The notes: generated by a model not told the origin, from the sequence alone. A stretch of 64,000 bases of DNA from Synechococcus sp. CS-1330 (GCA_025128025.1 JAHLYR010000068.1:124001-188000); one strand, 5' to 3'; positions 8,399 through 17,092 are shown, numbered from the stretch's first letter. Numbers and translations: made by a program.

Positions 8399-9559
8399 GT
8401 GAGCTTGCCCCCCTGGCTGCTGCAGCGCTTCGAGGCCGCCGGCGGTGCGCTGCCCTTTCGCACCTACATGGAATTGGTGTTGCACGATCCGTTGCACGGC
8501 GCCTATGGGGCTGGCCGGCTGCGCATCGGCCCGGCGGGGGATTTCGCCACCGCTCCCTCCCTCGGCCCCGATTTCGCCGCCCTGCTGGCTCCCCAGCTGG
8601 CCGAGTGGCTCACTGCCCTGGCGGTCGGCTCCGGGCCCCTGGCCCTGGTTGAGGCAGGGCCAGGCGAGGGCAGCTTGGCCCTGCAGCTGGCCGAGGAACT
8701 GGTGGCGGGTTGGCCCCAGCTAGCCCAGCGCCTGGAGCTGGTATTGGTGGAGCCCAACGAGGGCATGGCGGCCCGTCAGCGAGCCCTGCTGCAGGACTGC
8801 CCCTTGCTCTGTCGCTGGGCCAGCTTTGCGGAGCTGTCGGCCTCACCGCTGCGCGGTGTGGTGCTCGCCCATGAGGTGCTCGATGCCCTGGCGGTGGAGC
8901 GGATCGAGTGGGACGGGGCGCTCTGGCGCCAGCAGCTGGTGGCACTGCAAGAGGGTCCTGAGGCGGAGCTCTCGCTGCGGCTGGAGCCCGGCGCGCCCTT
9001 GGAGCCGGCAGCGGCCGCGCAACTCGAGCCCCTCGGACTCCTGCCCCCCTCGCCCCAGCGCCCGCCCGGCTGGTGCAGCGAGCTGCATCCTGGCCTGGCC
9101 CCCTGGCTTGGCGAGTGCGCTGCAGCCATGGCCGAGGGCCAGCTTCTGGTGATCGACTACGCCTTAGAGGCTTGGCGCTACTACGCCCCCCAGCGCTCTG
9201 GCGGCACCTTGATGGCCTACCGGGGCCAGCAGGCCAGCGGCGATCCGCTGCTGGAGCCGGGCGCCTGGGATCTCACAGCCCACCTTTGTATTGAGAGCGT
9301 CGATGCCGCCGCCGCCGCCAGCGGCTGGCAGCCCCTGGGCCAGTGCCGCCAGGGCCAGGCCCTGCTGGCCCTCGGCCTAGCGGAGCGCCTGCACGGCCTG
9401 CAGCAGGAAGCCCCGGCTGCCCTGGCCACCGTGTTGGCCCGGCGCGAGGCCCTGCTGCGGATGGTGGATCCCGTGGCCCTGGGGGATTTCCGCTGGCTGG
9501 CCTACGGGCGGGGTGGGACCCCGGAGCTGCCCCGCTTCAGCCGGCAACCAGCCTGCTGA
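8399..9559 (+). CDS. MidA/NDUFAF7-type SAM-dependent methyltransferase
   Basis: A 386-residue COG1565 protein with a GTG start. Family motifs are visible: PFRTYMELVLHDPLHGAY, GDFATAPSLGPDFAALLAPQ, the SAM loop VEAGPGEGSLALQL, VVLAHEVLDALAVER and LLVIDYALEAWRYY. The mitochondrial homologue methylates an arginine of complex I subunit NDUFS2. In cyanobacteria an NDH-1 subunit is a plausible but unproven target. It is followed by an Mrp operon whose subunits are evolutionary relatives of complex I membrane subunits. Confidence 0.87.
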   Translation: MSLPPWLLQRFEAAGGALPFRTYMELVLHDPLHGAYGAGRLRIGPAGDFATAPSLGPDFAALLAPQLAEWLTALAVGSGPLALVEAGPGEGSLALQLAEELVAGWPQLAQRLELVLVEPNEGMAARQRALLQDCPLLCRWASFAELSASPLRGVVLAHEVLDALAVERIEWDGALWRQQLVALQEGPEAELSLRLEPGAPLEPAAAAQLEPLGLLPPSPQRPPGWCSELHPGLAPWLGECAAAMAEGQLLVIDYALEAWRYYAPQRSGGTLMAYRGQQASGDPLLEPGAWDLTAHLCIESVDAAAAASGWQPLGQCRQGQALLALGLAERLHGLQQEAPAALATVLARREALLRMVDPVALGDFRWLAYGRGGTPELPRFSRQPAC

Positions 9560-9611
9560 CCCAAGCCACTTTCACTCTGTCTAGGTTCCGATCGTCGGCG
9601 TTGTAGACGTT

Positions 9612-9998
9612 GTGCTCGATCCGTTTCGGCTGCTTGAGGCCCTGCTGCTGATCACCCTGCTGGCGGGTTTGCTGGGGTTGATCAGCCGCCGCAATCTGTT
9701 TCTCAAGGCCCTGGCCATGGACGTAACGGGCACTGCCGTAGTTGCCCTGTTTGTGTTGGTGGCAGCCCGCAGCGGCCTTCGCACGCCGATCCTGCCGGCG
9801 CCACTCCTTGACGATGCACCGGAGGCTTGGGCTGATCCAATCCCCCAGGCAGTGATCCTCACCGCAATTGTGATCGGCCTTTCAATCCAGGCCTTGCTGC
9901 TGGTGGTGATCACGCGGCTTGCCCGCCTCGATCCCCTGCTAGACACCGCCAGTTTCGAGCAGCTCAGTGGAGCTGCGGTGGCTCCCAGCCATGACTGA
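9612..9998 (+). CDS. mrpC: MrpC/NuoK-like antiporter subunit
   Basis: A 128-residue membrane protein with a GTG start and three predicted helices (ALLLITLLAGLLGLI, ALAMDVTGTAVVALFVLVA, AVILTAIVIGLSIQALLLVVI). It is homologous to MrpC and complex I subunit NuoK, and is the first gene of a seven-gene operon encoding a multisubunit Na+/H+ antiporter. Its stop overlaps the start of mrpD by 8 bases. The polar loop between helices 2 and 3 (RTPILPAPLLDDAPEAWADP) is longer than usual for NuoK. Confidence 0.82.
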   Translation: MLDPFRLLEALLLITLLAGLLGLISRRNLFLKALAMDVTGTAVVALFVLVAARSGLRTPILPAPLLDDAPEAWADPIPQAVILTAIVIGLSIQALLLVVITRLARLDPLLDTASFEQLSGAAVAPSHD

Positions 9999-11469
9999 AA
10001 ATCCCAGTGCGCTGTTAATCGCCTGGCTGCTGGCTCCCCTGCTGGCGGCGTTCAGTGCGGCCCTGTTGCCATCGCTGGCCCGGCCCCTTGCCCTGCTGTC
10101 GGCTCTTGTAACCGCAGCCCTCGGTTTGGCATTAACTGCGGGCCTTGGCCCCTGGAGCTTGGAGCTGATCGGGCCCCTAGGGGTGTTGCTGCAGTTCGAT
10201 GAAGCTGCGGCGCCTTTTGTTCTGCTCAATGGTTTGGTGGTGCTGGCGGTGTTGCTGGATGGCTGGCGCCAGAGCGTGCCAGGCCCCTTTTTGGTGCTGG
10301 TGATGGTGCTGCTGGCAGGGCTCAACTCCGCCTTTGTGGCGGTTGATTTGGTCAGCCTCTATGTGGCCCTCGAGGTGGTGGGCGTTGCCGCATTCCTACT
10401 GGTGCTGCGTCAGCGCAGCGCTCTGCAGCTGTGGATAGCCCTGCGCTATCTCTTGGTGGCCAATGGCGTGATGACGCTCTATCTGCTGGGCGTGGCGCTG
10501 CTCTACTTACGCAGCGGCAGCTTCCGCCTGCAGGCCCTGGCTGATCCGGGCTTGGGAAGCGGCACCCGAGCGGTGGTTCTGGCTCTTTTGCTGGTGGGGT
10601 TGCTCACCAAGGCCGGGGTGTTCGCCAGTGGCCTCTGGCTGCCGCGCACCCACGCCGAGTCGCCAGCTGAGGTGTCGGCCCTGCTCTCGGGGGTGGTGGT
10701 GGCAGCTGGGCTCTGCCCCCTGTTGCGGCTTAGCGAGGCCCTGCCGATGCTGCAGCCCCTACTGCTTTTGATCGGCTTAGCCAGTGCCCTGCTGGGTGTG
10801 TTTTATGCCTTGGCTGAGAGTGATCTCAAGCGACTGCTGGCCTGGAGCACGGTGTCGCAGGTGGGGCTGGTCATCCTCGATCCGGCCGTGGGGGGGATGT
10901 ATGCCCTAGCCCATGGTCTGGCCAAGGCGGGTTTGTTCCTTTTGGCAGGTCGCGTGGGTCGTGATCTAAACCGCTGGACCGTCAGCTCCTTGCCATTGCA
11001 GCAGGCCCTGCCCCTCTGGTGTGGTGCCCTTTCGATCGCAGGGGCGCCACCGCTGCTTGGCTTCTGGGCCAAGGAGGGCCTCAGCCGCAACCTCAGCGGC
11101 CCAGCTAGCTCGGTGCTACTGGTGGCCATGGTGGGCACAGCGGCGGTCTACGCCCGCCTGTGCCTCCGGCCCCTCGCCTTGCCTTCGGGCTGGCCGCCGC
11201 TCGGCACGGTTCTACTGGCGCTGCTGTTGTTGGGGTCTGGCTTGTTGCTGGCACCACTGCCACCCCAGGGCTCGATTTTCAAGACTCTGGGAGTTCTGGC
11301 TGCGGGGGTTGCGCTGCAGCAAATGCTGGAGCTGGTCCGCCGGTTTGAGTCTCCCCAGCTGAAGCTGCCCCAGCTGGAACGGCTCGATGACCTGCTCGGC
11401 GGCATGGCTGTGATGGCGGCACTGTTGATGGGCTTGTTGCTGCAGGGAGGGTTGCAATGGCCCGCCTGA
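9991..11469 (+). CDS. mrpD: MrpD-like proton-translocating antiporter subunit
   Basis: About 492 residues, with many hydrophobic helices and the NuoL/M/N signature. Conserved charged residues sit in VSLYVALEVVGVAAFLLVLR, GLLTKAGVFASGLWLPRTHAESPAEVSALLSGVVV and LKRLLAWSTVSQVGL. These correspond to the channel glutamate and lysines of complex I antiporter-like subunits. The ATG at 9991 overlaps the mrpC stop; an earlier in-frame ATG (9967) is less likely. It is the only antiporter-core subunit in this operon, since no MrpA is present. Confidence 0.88.
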   Translation: MTENPSALLIAWLLAPLLAAFSAALLPSLARPLALLSALVTAALGLALTAGLGPWSLELIGPLGVLLQFDEAAAPFVLLNGLVVLAVLLDGWRQSVPGPFLVLVMVLLAGLNSAFVAVDLVSLYVALEVVGVAAFLLVLRQRSALQLWIALRYLLVANGVMTLYLLGVALLYLRSGSFRLQALADPGLGSGTRAVVLALLLVGLLTKAGVFASGLWLPRTHAESPAEVSALLSGVVVAAGLCPLLRLSEALPMLQPLLLLIGLASALLGVFYALAESDLKRLLAWSTVSQVGLVILDPAVGGMYALAHGLAKAGLFLLAGRVGRDLNRWTVSSLPLQQALPLWCGALSIAGAPPLLGFWAKEGLSRNLSGPASSVLLVAMVGTAAVYARLCLRPLALPSGWPPLGTVLLALLLLGSGLLLAPLPPQGSIFKTLGVLAAGVALQQMLELVRRFESPQLKLPQLERLDDLLGGMAVMAALLMGLLLQGGLQWPA

Positions 11470-11882
11470 TCACCGTGGCGCTGCGGCTGTTGATCTGGCT
11501 GCTACTGAGCGCAGACATAACTCTGATCAATTTTTTGATTGGCCTGCTAGTGGCGGTGTTGCTGCCGATGGGGCGGCGCAGCAGGCCCCTGCCTCCACAG
11601 CAGCTACTTGCCTCGTTGTTCTCCAGCCTGACGGCGATTCCTCAGGCTTATGTCGAAGCGATCCAACTTTTGCTGGGTGGCAAGGCCCTAGAGGAGCGCC
11701 TAGAGAGCCAGCGGTTCATGGGGCCGCGGTCTGCCCTGCTGGTGTTTCTCGAGGTGTTCAGGGTGACGATCACCCCGCTCACTATCGCCTTGGGAATAGA
11801 GCCGGGGGGGCGGGCCTTTCGGGTGCATCGCCTGGCCCCGCCCCTGCCGCCGCGCCAGGTTTTGCCTGGAGGTGAGCTATGA
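11457..11882 (+). CDS. mrpE: MrpE-like antiporter subunit
   Basis: A 141-residue protein with two N-terminal helices and the MrpE pattern NFLIGLLVAVLLP, SLFSSLTAIPQAYVEAIQLLL, and VFLEVFRVTITPLTIALGIEPG. MrpE is a structural subunit needed for assembly of Mrp complexes. It overlaps mrpD by 13 bases and mrpF by 4 bases. The C-terminus is short and rich in proline and arginine. Confidence 0.82.
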   Translation: MARLITVALRLLIWLLLSADITLINFLIGLLVAVLLPMGRRSRPLPPQQLLASLFSSLTAIPQAYVEAIQLLLGGKALEERLESQRFMGPRSALLVFLEVFRVTITPLTIALGIEPGGRAFRVHRLAPPLPPRQVLPGGEL

Positions 11883-12142
11883 GCACCGCCTGGCTTGAGC
11901 CCCTGCAACTGGGCATGGTGGCGGCCCTACTCCTGCCCATTCTGGTGGCGTGCCGCAACGGCGATGTTTGGCACCGCCTAGCTGCCCTAGCGAGCATCTC
12001 CACCAAGGTTGCCCTGCTGATGCTGGTGGTGTCGGTAGTTCGCGACGATTGGATGGTGGGCTTTGTGGGCGTGATCGTGCTCAGTGTGGGCAACGCGGCC
12101 GTAATGCTGCTGGCCCACCTATTGCGTGGCACTGATCGCTAG
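11879..12142 (+). CDS. mrpF: MrpF-like antiporter subunit
   Basis: An 87-residue protein with three helices and the MrpF layout (LGMVAALLLPILVACRNGDVWHRLAALASISTKVALLMLV, then FVGVIVLSVGNAAVMLLAHL). It starts inside the end of mrpE (ATGAG) and ends 3 bases before mrpG. MrpF is a small membrane subunit required for antiport in characterised systems. Confidence 0.8.
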   Translation: MSTAWLEPLQLGMVAALLLPILVACRNGDVWHRLAALASISTKVALLMLVVSVVRDDWMVGFVGVIVLSVGNAAVMLLAHLLRGTDR

Positions 12143-12145
12143 CGG

Positions 12146-12433
12146 ATGGCCATGAACACCACCTTTGTCAAAACACTCCTGGAGCCAGTTAGTGGTCTGC
12201 TGTTGCTGGCGGGCCTGGTGCTCTGGTTTGCGGGCACCTGGCCGTTGCTGGGCCGCCGCAGTTTCTTGCACAAACTCCACTACCTGGGAATTGCCGACAC
12301 CCTCGGTTCGGCCCTGATGCTGCTGGGTCTGCTGCTCCGTCTCAACCGGGAGTGGCCCCTGCTGCTGCTGGCGCTGCTCTCTTTGGTGGTGTGGAACACG
12401 ATCTTCGGCTACGTGCTGGCCAGCTGCTCCTAG
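12146..12433 (+). CDS. mrpG: MrpG-like antiporter subunit
   Basis: A 95-residue three-helix protein matching the MrpG family, with FAGTWPLLGRRSFLHKLHYLGIADTLGSALMLLGLLL as the signature. A second ATG two codons downstream is possible. The gap to the next gene is 26 bases, the largest inside the operon. Confidence 0.8.
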   Translation: MAMNTTFVKTLLEPVSGLLLLAGLVLWFAGTWPLLGRRSFLHKLHYLGIADTLGSALMLLGLLLRLNREWPLLLLALLSLVVWNTIFGYVLASCS

Positions 12434-12459
12434 GCCCTACCAAGGCGTGAGGGCGAACC

Positions 12460-12990
12460 ATGAATTTGGCACTTGAGGCGCCCCTGCTGCTGCCGCTAAC
12501 TGCCCTGCTGCCCCTCACCGCCATCTTGCTGGTGGCCCAGGCCAATCCTTATCAAACCCTTGTGCTTAGGGGCATTCTCGGCGCTGTGGCGTCTTTGGTT
12601 TATGCCCTGCTGGGTGCGGCGGATGTAGCCCTCACCGAGGCCCTTGTGGGCACCTTGCTTTCCACCACCCTCTACGCAGTTGCCCTGCGTTCCTCGATGG
12701 TGCTGCGGGTGGGGGTGGCAACTTGCTCTGTGCCCGGACCGCCACCAGAGGCCCTGCTGGTGGAGCTGCGCTCCTGGTTGGATCCCCTGCATCTGCGCCT
12801 AGAGCTGTTCAGCCCCACCGATCCAGACCTGCATGCAGTGCTCGAGCCTGCGGCCCATTCCGGCTGTTACACCCTGCGGCTAGGCAGCCGCCAGTTGCTG
12901 GAGCGCCTTGCCCTGCTGCCTGGGGCTGGGCGCTGGCGGGCTGCTGGCCACCGGCTCGAGCGGATTGAGATTGAGGAGTTGCCGAAATGA
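12460..12990 (+). CDS. DUF4040 (MbhD/MrpA-C-terminal-like) subunit with soluble tail
   Basis: A 176-residue protein. The first 80 residues form three helices with the DUF4040 pattern (LLVAQANPYQTLVLRGILGAVASLVYALLGAADVALTEALVG). In bacteria with full Mrp this is the part of MrpA that follows the NuoL-like core, and in Mbh/Mbs complexes it is a free subunit. The remaining 90 or so residues are soluble and contain a repeated-looking LRLE/LRLG strand pattern I do not recognise. It overlaps the next gene by 4 bases. Confidence 0.72.
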   Translation: MNLALEAPLLLPLTALLPLTAILLVAQANPYQTLVLRGILGAVASLVYALLGAADVALTEALVGTLLSTTLYAVALRSSMVLRVGVATCSVPGPPPEALLVELRSWLDPLHLRLELFSPTDPDLHAVLEPAAHSGCYTLRLGSRQLLERLALLPGAGRWRAAGHRLERIEIEELPK

Positions 12991-13658
12991 GACGGCCGGT
13001 TGCCTTGGTTTACGGCTTGGCTGCTGCGGTTACCTGCTTCGCACCACTGGCTCTGGCGTTGTCCGAGTCCCCTGCCATTGATGCTGTGCTGGAGGAGCTT
13101 TTGCAGGAAGGGGGCGTTCCTAATCTGGTGGCGACGGTGATCCTGCACACCCGCCTCTACGACACGGTGGCGGAGGTGGTGGTGTTCACCCTGGCCTCTA
13201 TGGGCGTTCGCTGGATCCTGAGTGGGGAGCCCCATCAAACCCTGATCCGCGACCTTCAGGACGCTCCATCTGTGATGTTGTGCCAGCTCGGGGCGACGGT
13301 TTGCGCCCTAGTTGCGGTGGAGCTTGCCTTGCGGGGCCATCTTTCACCTGGAGGTGGCTTTGCCGCAGGTGTGGCCGGCGGCACGGCGATTGGCCTAACC
13401 CTGATAAGTGGGTCGGCTCATCTGGCCGATCGGCTCTATCAGCGTTGTCGCGCCGATCTTTGGGAGAAGGCGGCGGTGGTTGCCTTCGTGCTGGTGGCCC
13501 TGCTCAGCTTGGAAGGCCTGGCCCTGGGTAGCGGACGTTTCGGGGCTATTGACAGTGGCGGCTGGATCCCACTGCTCAATGCCCTAGTTGCGGTGAAGGT
13601 GACGCTTGGCTCCTGGGCGATGGTGCAATTGCTGGTGCGTTATCGAGGCCTTCTTTAG
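12987..13658 (+). CDS. mrpB: MrpB-type (MnhB-domain) antiporter subunit
   Basis: A 223-residue membrane protein. The N-terminal 75 residues resemble the last helices of MrpA (NLVATVILHTRLYDTVAEVVVFTLASMGVRWIL). The rest is MnhB (VELALRGHLSPGGGFAAGVAGGTAIGLTLIS and the terminal helices). It is the last gene of the operon and ends 20 bases from the convergent SDR gene. A fusion of an MbhE-like piece with MrpB is the most natural reading. Confidence 0.8.
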   Translation: MRRPVALVYGLAAAVTCFAPLALALSESPAIDAVLEELLQEGGVPNLVATVILHTRLYDTVAEVVVFTLASMGVRWILSGEPHQTLIRDLQDAPSVMLCQLGATVCALVAVELALRGHLSPGGGFAAGVAGGTAIGLTLISGSAHLADRLYQRCRADLWEKAAVVAFVLVALLSLEGLALGSGRFGAIDSGGWIPLLNALVAVKVTLGSWAMVQLLVRYRGLL

Positions 13659-13678
13659 AGCTAAAGCTCATCCTCAAA

Positions 13679-14362
13679 TCAGGATGCAGCAAGCCACTGG
13701 TTGAGGGCTTGGGGCTGCTGGGTGGGACTGCTGGTGATTTCAATGATTCGCCCGCTGGCGGCCGGGGTTTCCAGGGCTTCTAGGCACACCCGGGCCACCA
13801 GGCGGCGGGGCAGGCTGCTGCTCTCCTGCTGGTTGGGGCCGGAATAAACCACCCCCTCCCTTTCGCTGCGGCTGTCGTCCTCGCTGAGGCCGCCGGGGCG
13901 CACCACGGTCCAGTCGAGTCCGCTTTCTTCAAGCCAGCGCTCGCCCAGGCGTTTCCACACCAGGATCAAGCCAAACAGGTTGAGGGGGTGCTGCCAGCGC
14001 CCGGCGCAGAGCGAACTCACCAGCACCACCCGCTTCAGGCCCACCGCCTGGCAGGCGCGGATCTGGTCGCGCACCCCGAAGGCATCCACCTTGAGGGGGC
14101 CGGCCAGATCCACTGATGGCCGGGCGCCAGTGGCGATCACCAGGGAGTCACAGCCGCTCAGGGCGGCATGCAAGGCCTCGGTGGCACTGAGATCCAGTCG
14201 CCGCACATCGAGCCGCCCTTGCTGCTCTGCTTCGCCCAGGGCCGCTGGCAGCACGGAGCCGGGCCGCACGATCGCCCGCACCCCCAGGCCCCGCTTCAAG
14301 GCTTCATCCACCACCCGCCAACCGGTTTTTCCGGATGCTCCCGTCACTGCTACCAGGCTCAT
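13679..14362 (-). CDS. Atypical SDR / NAD(P)-binding epimerase-like protein
   Basis: A 227-residue Rossmann-fold protein. It starts VAVTGASGKTGWRVVDEALK, a GxxGxxG nucleotide-binding loop, and has VVLVSSLCAG and the LDWTVVRPGGLSED segment typical of the atypical SDR group that includes plastid and cyanobacterial NAD(P)H-binding proteins. No YxxxK catalytic pair is evident. Its ATG overlaps the stop of the glycosyltransferase gene by 4 bases (ATGA), making it the last gene of a three-gene unit. Confidence 0.75.
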   Translation of the reverse strand: MSLVAVTGASGKTGWRVVDEALKRGLGVRAIVRPGSVLPAALGEAEQQGRLDVRRLDLSATEALHAALSGCDSLVIATGARPSVDLAGPLKVDAFGVRDQIRACQAVGLKRVVLVSSLCAGRWQHPLNLFGLILVWKRLGERWLEESGLDWTVVRPGGLSEDDSRSEREGVVYSGPNQQESSSLPRRLVARVCLEALETPAASGRIIEITSSPTQQPQALNQWLAAS

Positions 14363-16314
14363 CGCTGCATCTCCGCCATCACCGCTCCATGTTGCTCGTT
14401 TGGCGGATTGGCTGACAGCAGGCTGCGCTTCAGCCAGGTCTCAGCTGCTAGCGGCCGCAGCAGCCGGGTCAGGATCACAGCCAGGGCAAGCGGTTCGGCT
14501 GGCGCCCGCCGCGTCGGCCACTGGCCATCGCGGCGGTATAGCCGCTGCTGCAGCCACTCCTGCCGCTCCTCCGCAAGCTCGCTTGAAATCGGTGCCCAGC
14601 TGCAACCAAGACGCTTCCCCCGGCAGGTCTCGAGTCTCAGGAGCCAGCAACGGCCGTCGCTCGTGGCGAGTTCCAGCTCTTGCCCCGGCTGCGGCGCTGC
14701 CCGCTCCAGCTCAAGCTCGAGGCCCGCTTCGCTTAAGGCCACCAGTTGGGCGGGCTGGCCAGCTAGCCACACCGCCTCTCGCCAGGCCAGCCAGGGCACG
14801 GCATCGCTGCGGGGCCGGTCCCAGCAGCAGCGCATGGCGGTTAGCAGCAGCAGCACATTCACCAGGGCCCAGCCCACACCGAGGGCCAGGGTGGCCTTGC
14901 TCTCGGGCAATAGGTCCAGCCGGTCACCGCTCGCGATGGGCAGCAGATTCAGCAAGGCCACCAGCTGCAGGCTGAGCAGGGCCAGCAGGGGCAACAGCAG
15001 GCCCGGTTCGGGGCTGGTTTGGCGGCCACTGGCCAGGGCCTTGGGTGTGACCCGGAAGGGCAGGGGCTTGCCCAGCAGGGTGCTAAGCACCGCTCCCACC
15101 AGCGGCAGCAGCACCACCAGGCGGTAGAGCTCGCTGGTGAGGGCGGTGCGGCTATGGGCCGTAAACCAGCGAGCCAGCACCAGCTGGGCGCCGTAGAGGG
15201 GCAGGGCCATCTGCAGCAGTCCGGCACCGCTGACGCGTAGCGGCGCGATGCCCAGCACACCCAGGCTCAGGGGCATCAGCAGCAGCACCAGCTGGGGCAG
15301 CGCGTTGAGCCAGTGCAGGATCCCCTCGAGAAAGGCCAGCCGCTGGATTGGATTAAGGCCCTTGATCAGCAGGGGGCTGGCACCGGTGCGCAGGGTTTGC
15401 AGGGTGCCGCTGGCCCAGCGGCAGCGTTGGCGGGCAAAGGCGGCGGCGGTGAGGGGCGCCATGCCGGCGCTGAGCTTCTCCGGCACAAACAGCAACCGCC
15501 AGCCGGCGCCTGTGAGCCGAATGCCGGTGGCCAGATCCTCTGAGGGGGTGCCCGTCTCGAAGCCACCCACCGCCAGCAGGGCGGAGCGGCGCACCACAAA
15601 GGATGTCCCCGCACACACCACCGCCCCGAGCCGTTGGCGCACCGGCTCGATCCAGCGGTAGAAGCTCTCTTCATCGGGCAGCAGCCAACGCTCCAGAGCC
15701 AGGTTGCGGATCACCGGATCGGCATTCATATAGGTCTGGGGTGTCTGCACCAGGCCCACTTCGGCCGTATCGAATAGCCCCACTGTTCGCTCCAGGAAGC
15801 CCCGCACCGGCACAACATCCGCGTCGAATATGGCGATCAGCTCGCCTTGCAGCTCCGGCAACACGTGGTTGAGGTTGCCTGCCTTGGCATGCTCCCGCCG
15901 CTCGCGGCTGCGGTAGTGGCAGCCCAGGCGCTTGCAGAGCTCAGCCAGCTCCGGCCTGCCGGAATGATCGAGCAGCCACAGGCGGTAGCGGTTGTAGTTG
16001 AGGGCGCGGCAACCGCGCAGGCAGCGCTCCACCACCTCGATCGGCTCGCCGTAGCTCGGCACCAGCACATCCACCCAGGGCTGGCTGGCCGCCTGCTTGG
16101 GGTCTGCGCTAGCCGGGACTTCCCTTTGGGCCGGTGCCAGGGTGAAAAGCAGCTGCAGGAAGCCGTGGGCTAGCAGCCAGAGCTCGGCCGCCAGCAGCAG
16201 CAAGCTCAGGGCCGCAGCCAGGGGGCTATCGAGGTTGAGGGTGGCTGTGCAGCGCCAAAAGACGTAGCGACAAGCCAGCAGGGCCAACAGCAGTACGGCC
16301 CAGGGCAGGCGCAT
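14359..16314 (-). CDS. Cellulose-synthase-like family 2 glycosyltransferase
   Basis: A 651-residue processive-type GT2 with the architecture of BcsA: two N-terminal helices, a cytosolic GT domain, several helices, then a soluble tail. GT motifs are VLVPSYGEPIEVVERCL, the DxD of IFDADVVPVRGFL, SED in GTPSEDLATGIRL, and QRCRW (the Q-x-x-R-W motif). The tail after about residue 500 resembles a PilZ domain (LVALSEAGLELEL), but the canonical RxxxR arginines and the D/N of D/NxSxxG are not found, so cyclic-di-GMP binding is doubtful. No bcsB, bcsC or bcsZ is nearby. The product may be cellulose or another beta-glucan. Confidence 0.82.
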   Translation of the reverse strand: MRLPWAVLLLALLACRYVFWRCTATLNLDSPLAAALSLLLLAAELWLLAHGFLQLLFTLAPAQREVPASADPKQAASQPWVDVLVPSYGEPIEVVERCLRGCRALNYNRYRLWLLDHSGRPELAELCKRLGCHYRSRERREHAKAGNLNHVLPELQGELIAIFDADVVPVRGFLERTVGLFDTAEVGLVQTPQTYMNADPVIRNLALERWLLPDEESFYRWIEPVRQRLGAVVCAGTSFVVRRSALLAVGGFETGTPSEDLATGIRLTGAGWRLLFVPEKLSAGMAPLTAAAFARQRCRWASGTLQTLRTGASPLLIKGLNPIQRLAFLEGILHWLNALPQLVLLLMPLSLGVLGIAPLRVSGAGLLQMALPLYGAQLVLARWFTAHSRTALTSELYRLVVLLPLVGAVLSTLLGKPLPFRVTPKALASGRQTSPEPGLLLPLLALLSLQLVALLNLLPIASGDRLDLLPESKATLALGVGWALVNVLLLLTAMRCCWDRPRSDAVPWLAWREAVWLAGQPAQLVALSEAGLELELERAAPQPGQELELATSDGRCWLLRLETCRGKRLGCSWAPISSELAEERQEWLQQRLYRRDGQWPTRRAPAEPLALAVILTRLLRPLAAETWLKRSLLSANPPNEQHGAVMAEMQR

Positions 16315-17009
16315 CAGCCCGGTGGAGCCAGGGGCGGGCAGCTGCGCAAACTGAAGTCGCAGCTCCAGATGGTGGCCTTTTGCCAGCTCAGGGGAATTTC
16401 CAGCAGGTCCCTCGGGCCCGTGATCCCCTGGGCCAGAAAGATCAGGGCCGCCAAGGCGTTGGCGCTGAGGTGCAGGCGCCGCCAGCGCAGTTGGCGCTGG
16501 ATTTCCGGACGGGCCGCTAGGGAGAAGAGCAGCAAGCCGGTGAGCCCCATGCCGCCCCAGAAATGGGATTGCCAGAAGGCTGGATCGAGGGGGTTGTCGC
16601 TGAGCCGCCAGATTTCAGGTTGCATGCCCAGGCCGATCACCCCGATCCAGCAGAGCAGGGCAAAGCTGGCCCGGTAGCTGGCTTGCCGCACCCGCCAAAG
16701 AGCTACCAGGGCCAGCACACTGCCAGTCAGCACGAGCAGCAGCAGGGCGCTGCGCATGCCGTCGAGCTGACTTGGCTTCTGGGTGAGGATCACCACTGCG
16801 TAGGCAATCAGCTGGATGGCCACCACCGAGCTGGTGAGCCAGCGCCCCAGGGCGGTGTGTTCGCTGCCGGAGCTTGCCGGCGCCTTGCCCGGTTTGAGGC
16901 GGCGCCGACGGGTCTGGATGGCCAGCTGCAAGACAGCGCCCAGCAGGGGAAAAACCAGGGCTACCGCCAGGGTGGGATGCAGCAGCCAGAGCCAGTCAAC
17001 GCTGGTCAT
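16314..17009 (-). CDS. DUF4079 membrane protein
   Basis: A 231-residue protein with about six hydrophobic segments, the first being LLHPTLAVALVFPLLGAVLQ. The arrangement of conserved histidines and arginines and HFWGGMGLTGLLLFSLAARPEIQ fit the DUF4079 family of cyanobacteria and plastids, which has cytochrome-b561-like topology but no assigned function known to me. Its stop shares one base with the ATG of the glycosyltransferase, so it heads the three-gene unit. A divergent ABC exporter operon starts 84 bases away. Confidence 0.72.
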   Translation of the reverse strand: MTSVDWLWLLHPTLAVALVFPLLGAVLQLAIQTRRRRLKPGKAPASSGSEHTALGRWLTSSVVAIQLIAYAVVILTQKPSQLDGMRSALLLLVLTGSVLALVALWRVRQASYRASFALLCWIGVIGLGMQPEIWRLSDNPLDPAFWQSHFWGGMGLTGLLLFSLAARPEIQRQLRWRRLHLSANALAALIFLAQGITGPRDLLEIPLSWQKATIWSCDFSLRSCPPLAPPG

Positions 17010-17092
17010 CGTCTTGGAGGCTGTAGGTGTGCTGTGCCTAAACCCTAATCAGCCCAGTTGGCTGCCTACGGTGCGCGTGATAGCAAAACGTT

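Noticed and set aside
14168-15127. 319-codon plus-strand frame opposite the cellulose-synthase-like gene
   Set aside because: Serine/arginine-rich composition typical of a frame shadow, and the opposite strand has clear catalytic motifs.
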